A DNA stretch of 64,000 nt, from positions 18,966-82,965 of the forward strand of contig CALGYZ010000094.1 of assembly GCA_937934645.1 (NCBI GenBank), read 5' to 3'. Shown here in pieces: positions 50,976 to 57,310 of the stretch. The stretch is from an uncultured Bacillaceae bacterium. Its GTDB lineage: Bacteria; Bacillota; Bacilli; Bacillales; Caldibacillaceae. The position numbers and the translations under genes are program-made. The notes under the pieces were generated by a model that was not told where the DNA came from, did not search any database, and was given only the letters and a program-made list of their open reading frames with translations. Position 1 is the first letter of the stretch. Each line of letters starts with the position of its first letter.

Positions 50976-51389
50976 TTGAATATTGCCTTGATTGCCCATG
51001 ACCGGAAGAAAGATGACATTGTACAATTCGTTACCGCATATAAACATATACTTGAAAAACATACGTTGTACGCAACCGGGACGACTGGCCTGAGAATTCG
51101 GGAAGCCACCGGCCTTCCCGTCCACCGGTTCCAGTCGGGGCCGCTCGGGGGAGATCAGGAAATCGGTGCGTTAATAGCAAAAAATCAAATGGATATCGTT
51201 ATTTTTCTGCGCGACCCGTTAACTGCCCAGCCGCATGAACCGGATGTATCTGCACTAATCCGTCTGGCCGATGTTTATAATGTACCGATGGCGACCAATC
51301 TCGGCACGGCGGAAATTTTGATCCGGGGGTTGGAAAGAGGCGATATTAACTGGCGCAAAGTAATCAAAGATGTTAGGAATGGCAATTGA
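50976..51389 (+). CDS. mgsA: Methylglyoxal synthase
   Basis: Converts dihydroxyacetone phosphate to methylglyoxal and phosphate, relieving phosphate-limited glycolysis. 137 aa with ALIAHDRKK, YATGTTG, the catalytic SGPLGGDQEIGALI (Asp60) and FLRDPLTAQPHEPDV. TTG 50976 is used, with AAGGAG eleven bases upstream, because the start MNIALIAHD aligns with the family. Only ten bases separate it from bshA; bshB1, which lies between them in B. subtilis, is absent. Confidence 0.95.
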   Translation: MNIALIAHDRKKDDIVQFVTAYKHILEKHTLYATGTTGLRIREATGLPVHRFQSGPLGGDQEIGALIAKNQMDIVIFLRDPLTAQPHEPDVSALIRLADVYNVPMATNLGTAEILIRGLERGDINWRKVIKDVRNGN

Positions 51390-51399
51390 GGGGGGGAAG

Positions 51400-52536
51400 A
51401 TGAAGCTGAAAATCGGCATTGTTTGCTATCCCTCGGTTGGCGGATCCGGTGTTGTTGCCACGGAATTGGGCAAGCTTCTGGCTGAAAACGGCCATGAAGT
51501 TCACTTTATTACCTCAAGCGTGCCTTTTCGCCTGCGGAAAATTGATCATAACATTCATTACCATCAAGTTGACGTGAATGATTATTCGGTCTTTCAATAT
51601 CCGCCGTATGAAATTGAATTGGCCAGTAAAATTGCCGGGGTGGCCGACCGGGAAGAACTTGATATCGTTCATGCCCATTACGCGATCCCTCATGCGGTTT
51701 GTGCAATTTTAGGCCGTCAAATGGCCAAACGGGATTTTAAAATTGTCACGACGTTGCATGGCACCGATATTACCGTTTTGGGGCAGGATTGTTCTTTAAA
51801 AAGAGCCATACAATACGGCATTGAAAATTCGGACTATGTTACGGCTGTTTCCGGCGCCTTGGCAGAAGAAACATACAAATTGATTTCTCCTGCCAAGGAA
51901 ATATCGACCGTTTACAACTTCGTCGATGACCGGACATATAAAAGGGACAGCCGTTTTCACTCTTTAAAGAAAGAGTTTGGAATTGAAGAAAATGAAAAGG
52001 TGATTATTCACGTATCAAATTTCCGTCCCGTGAAGCGGGTGCAAGATGTGGTGAAAGCTTTTAAACTAATTTTGGAAGAGGTGCCGGCCAAGCTTCTCCT
52101 GGTTGGTGACGGGCCGGACATGGCAAATATTGTTGAGCTTGTTGATGAATTGCATTTAAATCAGCACGTTCTCTTCTTGGGAAAACAGAACCATTTGGAG
52201 GGGCTATACTCCATCAGTGATTTACTGTTATTATTGTCCGAAAAGGAGAGTTTCGGTCTTGTGGCGCTTGAGGCAATGGCATGCGGCGTTCCTTGTGTCG
52301 GGACAAATACCGGTGGGATCCCCGAGGTGATCGAGGACGGAGTGACCGGGTATATTTGCGAAGTCGGCCGGATTGTTGAAATTAGTGAACGTTCCCTGGA
52401 AATTCTGAAGGACAGGGAACTTCACCGGAAATTTTCCGAAGAAGCTGTGAAAAGAGCGTTAACGGAATTTTCCGCCATGAAAATTTTAAAACAATATGAA
52501 AAAATTTATGATTTCGTAATGGGAATGGATGAGTAA
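51400..52536 (+). CDS. bshA: Bacillithiol synthase glycosyltransferase BshA
   Basis: GT4-family enzyme joining GlcNAc from UDP-GlcNAc to L-malate, the first step of bacillithiol synthesis. N-terminal GIVCYPSVGGSGVVATELG; donor-site residues in VSNFRPVKRVQDV and ESFGLVALEAMACGVP (the E-x7-E motif). 378 aa; ATG 51400 behind GGGGGG. YpdA (21393-22373) recycles the product. Confidence 0.94.
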   Translation: MKLKIGIVCYPSVGGSGVVATELGKLLAENGHEVHFITSSVPFRLRKIDHNIHYHQVDVNDYSVFQYPPYEIELASKIAGVADREELDIVHAHYAIPHAVCAILGRQMAKRDFKIVTTLHGTDITVLGQDCSLKRAIQYGIENSDYVTAVSGALAEETYKLISPAKEISTVYNFVDDRTYKRDSRFHSLKKEFGIEENEKVIIHVSNFRPVKRVQDVVKAFKLILEEVPAKLLLVGDGPDMANIVELVDELHLNQHVLFLGKQNHLEGLYSISDLLLLLSEKESFGLVALEAMACGVPCVGTNTGGIPEVIEDGVTGYICEVGRIVEISERSLEILKDRELHRKFSEEAVKRALTEFSAMKILKQYEKIYDFVMGMDE

Positions 52537-52537
52537 T

Positions 52538-53722
52538 ATGAACGAAAAATTCAGACAAGCAGTGCCATTAATTGAAAAAATTGAAAACGCCGGGTTCCAG
52601 GCTTATTTTGTCGGCGGCTCGGTCCGTGATTATTTGCTTGGCAAACCGATTGAAGATGTAGATATTGCGACGAGCGCTTATCCCGATGAAATTAAGCAAT
52701 TATTTCCGAAAACCATAGATGTCGGAATCCAGCATGGCACAGTCGGTGTCTTATATGAAGGCGTGTTGTATGAAATTACGACATTCCGGTCTGAAAGTGA
52801 ATATACCAATTATCGCAGACCGAAAGAGGTCAAGTTTATACGGTCGCTTACCGAAGATTTAAAACGGCGTGATTTCACGATGAATGCCGTTGCCATGACG
52901 AAAGACGGCAAGCTGATTGATCCGTTCCACGGACAGGAAGATATTCAGCGGAAATTGATCCGGACGGTGGGAAAACCAGCGGAACGGTTTAAAGAAGATG
53001 CGCTGCGGATTATGCGGGCGATCCGTTTTGTTAGCCAGCTGTCTTTCCGGGTTGAAGGGGCCACATACATGGCATTGAAGAAATACGGCCATTTGTTGAA
53101 ACATATTTCCGTTGAACGGATTTACGCCGAATTCAGTAAAATTTTAGCTGGAGAAAACCGGAAACAGGCGTTTTTAATGATTGTAGACCGCAATCTTTAT
53201 CCGTATCTCCCGGGACTTGACGGTTACGGACGGGAAATCGGACAGGCGGGCCGTCTGCTTCATGCCCGGGACTGGACGGAAGAAGAAATGTGGGCCCTGT
53301 TACTAATTCTCATAAAAAAAGAATCCCCGGAACCGTTTTTAAGAAAATGGAAAATGCCGGTAAAAATGATCCGGACGGTTAGGCAAATATACGAAGCCTT
53401 CCAATACCGGAAAGAGAATGGCTGGACAAAGTATGCCGTGTATCAATTCGGCATTGAAACGAGTTACAGTACGGAAAAAATATATTGCGCCATACAACAA
53501 ACCGATGAGAAACTGTCTTTAGCGAAGCTGAAGCGGATCGCAAGGGATCTGCCGATTACGAACCGGAAAGAGCTGAAAGTGACCGGAAATGACCTGATGG
53601 AATGGTATCAGAAAAAAGGCGGCCCATGGGTGAAGGACGTTTTTGAAAAAATTGAAAAAGCGGTGATTAACCGGGAAGTGGAAAATGACCGGGAACGGAT
53701 TAAGGAGTGGTTAGATCCGTGA
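52538..53722 (+). CDS. cca: CCA-adding tRNA nucleotidyltransferase
   Basis: Adds or repairs the 3' CCA of tRNAs. Class II polymerase-beta head domain: YFVGGSVRDYLLG (26-35), catalytic carboxylates DVD (40-42), TFRSESEYTNYRRP, RRDFTMNA and RFKEDALRIMRAIRF. 394 aa from ATG 52538; ATG 52529, overlapping bshA, is an equally possible start. The end overlaps birA by four bases. Confidence 0.94.
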   Translation: MNEKFRQAVPLIEKIENAGFQAYFVGGSVRDYLLGKPIEDVDIATSAYPDEIKQLFPKTIDVGIQHGTVGVLYEGVLYEITTFRSESEYTNYRRPKEVKFIRSLTEDLKRRDFTMNAVAMTKDGKLIDPFHGQEDIQRKLIRTVGKPAERFKEDALRIMRAIRFVSQLSFRVEGATYMALKKYGHLLKHISVERIYAEFSKILAGENRKQAFLMIVDRNLYPYLPGLDGYGREIGQAGRLLHARDWTEEEMWALLLILIKKESPEPFLRKWKMPVKMIRTVRQIYEAFQYRKENGWTKYAVYQFGIETSYSTEKIYCAIQQTDEKLSLAKLKRIARDLPITNRKELKVTGNDLMEWYQKKGGPWVKDVFEKIEKAVINREVENDRERIKEWLDP

Positions 53723-54699
53723 AGTCGAATGTTCGGAAGGATATTTTAAATGCATTCCGGGAAGCAAAAGGCGAATATGTTTCCGGAGAAAAACTGGCGA
53801 GGGAAATCGGCTGCAGCCGGACAGCCATCTGGAAACATATTGAAGAGTTAAAAAAAGAAGGGTTTCAAATTGAATCCGTGCGGAAAAAAGGCTATTTGCT
53901 GGTGGAAGCACCGGATAAATTATCGGAAAATGAAATTTTTCTCGGGCTGGAAACAAAAGAAATCGGCCGTTTCCTCAAGTTCTATGAAACCGTGACTTCA
54001 ACCCAGACAATTGCGAAAGAAATGGCGGTGAAAGGGGCGGAACACGGAACGCTTATTGTTGCTGATGAGCAGACGAAAGGCAGGGGAAGGCTTGTCAGGG
54101 AATGGTATTCGCCAAAAGGAACGGGATTATGGTACAGTATCATCATCCGGCCAGAAATTCCCCTGCAAAATGCCGGCCAGCTGACCCTTTTGACCGCCGT
54201 TGCTATCGTCAAAGCCATTGAACAGACGGCAGGTCTGAAACCGCAAATCAAATGGCCCAACGATATTCTCATAAACGGCAGGAAAGTTTGCGGGATTTTA
54301 ACGGAATTACAAGCCGAGGAAAACCGGGTCCAGTCGGTCATTATCGGAATCGGGATGAATGTAAACCAGGATCCGGGGGATTTTCCAGAAACGCTGCAAA
54401 ACATCGCAACTTCTTTAAAAATTGAGGCGGACAAACAAATAAGCCGTGTCAAATTGTTACAAAACTTCTGTTATCAATTTGAACAGCTTTTAAATCTTTA
54501 CACGGCTGAAGGCTTTTCCCCAGTGAAAACATTATGGGAAACCTATACGATGTCCATCGACAGACAAATTACCGCCAGAACATTAAAAGGAAATTATACC
54601 GGTTATGCCATGGGAATTGATGACAGCGGGGCGTTATTGTTAAGACGGGATGACGGTGAAATTATGCACATTTATTCAGCTGATATTGACCCGGATTGA
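53719..54699 (+). CDS. birA: Biotin-protein ligase and biotin operon repressor BirA
   Basis: Bifunctional. N-terminal winged helix (about 5-62: LAREIGCSRTAIWKHIEELKKEGF) for operator binding; central ligase with GRGRLVREWYSPKGTGLW (biotin/AMP loop, about 115-132), KWPNDILINGRKVCGIL (lysine that contacts biotinoyl-AMP) and IGIGMNVNQ; a C-terminal SH3-like domain. GTG 53719, overlapping cca (GTGA), with AAGGAG upstream; 326 aa. Confidence 0.94.
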   Translation: MKSNVRKDILNAFREAKGEYVSGEKLAREIGCSRTAIWKHIEELKKEGFQIESVRKKGYLLVEAPDKLSENEIFLGLETKEIGRFLKFYETVTSTQTIAKEMAVKGAEHGTLIVADEQTKGRGRLVREWYSPKGTGLWYSIIIRPEIPLQNAGQLTLLTAVAIVKAIEQTAGLKPQIKWPNDILINGRKVCGILTELQAEENRVQSVIIGIGMNVNQDPGDFPETLQNIATSLKIEADKQISRVKLLQNFCYQFEQLLNLYTAEGFSPVKTLWETYTMSIDRQITARTLKGNYTGYAMGIDDSGALLLRRDDGEIMHIYSADIDPD

Positions 54700-54712
54700 C
54701 GGGTTTTTTTTC
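54687..54712 (+). terminator. Terminator after cca-birA
   Basis: ACCCG (54689-54693) pairs with CGGGT (54700-54704), followed by seven Ts. The stop codon is within the hairpin. Confidence 0.8.
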
Positions 54713-54732
54713 TGGTCATCAATATTTTGATT

Positions 54733-54741
54733 TGTTATAAT
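54733..54741 (+). promoter_or_regulatory. Extended -10 promoter for panBCD
   Basis: TGT-TATAAT (54733-54741), with TGGTCA (54713-54718) as a partial -35 at 17 bases. The leader is about 200 nt. Confidence 0.6.
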
Positions 54742-54750
54742 AGTGGCAAG

Positions 54751-54789
54751 GTTAACGGAACTGCACCTTTTCGGGCGGTATCCGTTAAC
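54751..54789 (+). ncRNA. Probable pan RNA motif in the panB leader
   Basis: GTTAACGGA (54751-54759) pairs with TCCGTTAAC (54781-54789); the inner stem ACTGC-a-CC with GG-GCGGT closes a short loop, leaving one bulged A on each side. The pan motif described upstream of pantothenate genes is a hairpin with two conserved bulged adenines, so this is a good match in shape and location. No ligand is known to me. Confidence 0.55.
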
Positions 54790-54884
54790 CCAGTGGCACT
54801 CGGTACAATTTTATACAGTTGTCAAAAATCTGCCTGTAGCCTGTAAAGGACCGGGACAGAGGGATGAAACTGCAATTTTGTTAA

Positions 54885-54913
54885 ATCCTTCTGCCAGGAA
54901 GGATTTTTTTGTT
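54885..54913 (+). terminator. Terminator/attenuator in the panB leader
   Basis: AAATCCTTC pairs with GGAAGGATTT, followed by TTTT, about 40 bp before panB. Together with the upstream hairpin it looks like an attenuation platform. Confidence 0.8.
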
Positions 54914-54950
54914 TCATCTCCTCTAATGACCAAAAGAGGAGGAATAAGGA

Positions 54951-55790
54951 ATGAAACAGACGACGGACTTCTTGACGATGAAACAAACCGGAGAAAAAAT
55001 CACAATGCTCACCGCCTATGATTATCCCACGGCAAAACTGGCGGAAAAAGCGGGAATTGACGTCATTTTGGTCGGAGATTCCCTCGGCATGGTTGTGCTC
55101 GGATATGATTCAACCATGGAAGTAACGACAGAGGACATGATCCACCATACAAAAGCTGTAAAAAGAGGTGCAAAAAATACGTTTATCATCACCGATATGC
55201 CCTTTGCCACGGCACATTATTCGAAGGATAAAGTAATGAAAACCGCCGTTAAGATCATGCAAGAAGGCGGTGCTCATGCGGTCAAAATTGAAGGGACGGG
55301 AGACGGACTGGATATTATAGAGCCTTTGACGGACGCCGGCATTCCCGTATGCGCCCACATTGGTTTAACACCGCAATCGGTTGGTGTGCTGGGTGGCTAC
55401 AAAGTTCAGGGAAAATCGCTGGAAGATGCAAAAAGATTGATAGAGGATGCGAAAAAAGCCGAAGAAAAAGGCGCATTTATGCTTGTCGTCGAATGTGTTC
55501 CCTATCAATTGACGGAACGGATCACAAAGGAGCTGGAAATCCCGGTGATCGGGATCGGGGCCGGACAGTTTACGGACGGACAAGTTCTCGTATTCCACGA
55601 TACCGTCAGATACGGGGTGGACCGGCTGCCGAAGTTTGTAAAATCTTATGCGAATATTCAGGAGGATATTGTTAAAGCGCTTAAAAAGTACCGGGATGAA
55701 GTGAAAGCAGGCATCTTTCCCGATGAAGAAACGAGTTACACAATGAAAGAGGATGTTTTGGAACGTCTGCACGGGGGCATTGCAAAATGA
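54951..55790 (+). CDS. panB: 3-methyl-2-oxobutanoate hydroxymethyltransferase
   Basis: First committed step of pantothenate synthesis: ketoisovalerate plus methylene-THF to ketopantoate. TIM barrel, 279 aa; MLTAYDYPTAKLAEKAGIDVILVGDSLGMV, VKIEG and PVCAHIGLTPQSV are family signatures; metal ligands are the Asp of VGDS and later acids. AAGAGGAGGAATAAGG precedes ATG 54951. The stop overlaps panC (ATGA). Confidence 0.96.
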   Translation: MKQTTDFLTMKQTGEKITMLTAYDYPTAKLAEKAGIDVILVGDSLGMVVLGYDSTMEVTTEDMIHHTKAVKRGAKNTFIITDMPFATAHYSKDKVMKTAVKIMQEGGAHAVKIEGTGDGLDIIEPLTDAGIPVCAHIGLTPQSVGVLGGYKVQGKSLEDAKRLIEDAKKAEEKGAFMLVVECVPYQLTERITKELEIPVIGIGAGQFTDGQVLVFHDTVRYGVDRLPKFVKSYANIQEDIVKALKKYRDEVKAGIFPDEETSYTMKEDVLERLHGGIAK

Positions 55791-56650
55791 AAGTGATCCA
55801 AAAAGTGAAAGAAATGCAAACCATTACATTAAAACTGAAATCAGCCGGAAAAACGGTCGGCTTTGTTCCGACCATGGGCTATTTGCATGACGGCCATCTT
55901 GCTTTAATGAAAAAAGCGCGGGCTGAAAATGACATTGTCGTCGCCAGCGTGTTCGTCAATCCGTTACAATTCGGCCCTAATGAGGATTTTGACACGTATC
56001 CCCGTGATTTTGAGCGGGATACCAAGCTTGCTCGGGGAACCGGTGTTGATTACTTATTTTATCCTTCGGCGGAAGAAATGTATCCGGATGAGCTGACCGT
56101 CGAAGTAAAAGTGAAGAAAAGAACCGGTGTTTTATGCGGGAAAAGACGGAAAGGCCATTTCGACGGCGTGGCCACGGTACTCATTAAATTATTTTCCATT
56201 GTCCAGCCGGACCACGTATATTTCGGCTTGAAAGATGCCCAGCAGGTGGCCGTCGTTGACGGCTTAATCAAAGATTTCAACCTGCCGGTGACATTGAGGC
56301 CGGTAGAAACGGTGAGGGAAGAAGACGGACTAGCTAAAAGTTCCCGCAACGTAAATTTAACCAGGAAAGAAAGGGTAGAAGCACCGCATTTATATCAATC
56401 TTTACTTAAAGGAAAAGGTTTAATCGAATCCGGTGAACGGAATCCGGAAAACGTCATCCGGAAAATTCAAGCATATCTAGAGGAGCATGTCTCCGGTACC
56501 GTTGAATATGTGGAAATTTACAGTTATCCGGAGCTGGAGCCGGTTGATGAATTGAAAGGCCGGGTCATTATTGCGTTAGCCGTTCAGTTTTCAGGAGCCC
56601 GGCTGATCGACAATATTATTTTTGATTTACCGGATTCAGGTTCATGTTGA
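55787..56650 (+). CDS. panC: Pantothenate synthetase
   Basis: ATP-dependent condensation of pantoate and beta-alanine. Nucleotidyltransferase fold: VPTMGYLHDGHLALM (HxGH, about 28-42), VSVFVNPLQFGPNEDF-like region, YFGLKDAQQ, and AKSSRNVNL (KMSKS-like). 287 aa; overlaps panB by four bases. Confidence 0.96.
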   Translation: MKVIQKVKEMQTITLKLKSAGKTVGFVPTMGYLHDGHLALMKKARAENDIVVASVFVNPLQFGPNEDFDTYPRDFERDTKLARGTGVDYLFYPSAEEMYPDELTVEVKVKKRTGVLCGKRRKGHFDGVATVLIKLFSIVQPDHVYFGLKDAQQVAVVDGLIKDFNLPVTLRPVETVREEDGLAKSSRNVNLTRKERVEAPHLYQSLLKGKGLIESGERNPENVIRKIQAYLEEHVSGTVEYVEIYSYPELEPVDELKGRVIIALAVQFSGARLIDNIIFDLPDSGSC

Positions 56651-56663
56651 GGGTGATGTTTAC

Positions 56664-57050
56664 ATGCTGCGAACGGTTATGAACGGAAAACTCCACCGGG
56701 CACGGGTAACGGAAGCGGATTTAAATTATATCGGCAGCATCACCATCGACCAGGATTTAATGGATGCTGCCGGCATAATTCCTAATGAAAAGGTTCAAGT
56801 TGTCAACAATAATAACGGTGCCCGTTTTGAAACCTACGTCATCCCCGGTGAGCGCGGCAGTGGAACCATTTGCCTGAATGGTGCTGCAGCGAGACTTGTC
56901 CAGCCGGGGGATATCGTCATCATTATTTCTTATTGCATGCTGGATGAAGAAGAACTGAAAACCCATCAACCAAAAGTAGTTGTGTTGGATGAAAATAACA
57001 ACATCATTGAACGGATCGGTGAAGAAAAAGAAAAGACCATTATTAAATAA
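56664..57050 (+). CDS. panD: Aspartate 1-decarboxylase (pyruvoyl enzyme)
   Basis: Makes beta-alanine for PanC. Synthesised as a proenzyme that self-cleaves between Gly24 and Ser25 in IGSITID; NGAAARL holds another active-site segment. 128 aa. ATG 56664 with GAGGGTGATG upstream, 13 bp after panC. Terminator follows. Confidence 0.96.
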   Translation: MLRTVMNGKLHRARVTEADLNYIGSITIDQDLMDAAGIIPNEKVQVVNNNNGARFETYVIPGERGSGTICLNGAAARLVQPGDIVIIISYCMLDEEELKTHQPKVVVLDENNNIIERIGEEKEKTIIK

Positions 57051-57064
57051 ATACACATCTTTAA

Positions 57065-57098
57065 AGCATCCATTTGATCTTTCAATGGATGTCTTTTT
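57065..57098 (+). terminator. Terminator after panBCD
   Basis: GCATCCATT pairs with AATGGATGT, followed by a T run (CTTTTTTT). Confidence 0.88.
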
Positions 57099-57220
57099 TT
57101 GTGCGGAAGAAATGTCACCGGTTCCCACTGTCTCTGCGGTTGAAGCGGAATTATAGTCTTTTCGTTTTGTTGATTATATGATATGTTTTACAAGAGTACA
57201 TAAAATATACTTTAGAACAG

Positions 57221-57257
57221 ACGGTGTATTTCATTATGTTAAAACATATGAAACCGT
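57221..57257 (+). repeat. Imperfect hairpin in the dinG leader
   Basis: ACGG...TTTCAT-t-ATGTT faces AACAT-ATGAAA-CCGT, about 15 pairs with small bulges; AGTAGTTTTTC follows 4 bases later, 54 bp before the dinG start. Could be an attenuator. Confidence 0.45.
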
Positions 57258-57310
57258 ATAAGTAGTTTTTCTTGCTCGGACTGTCTGTATTGCTTTACGG
57301 AGGGTTGTAT

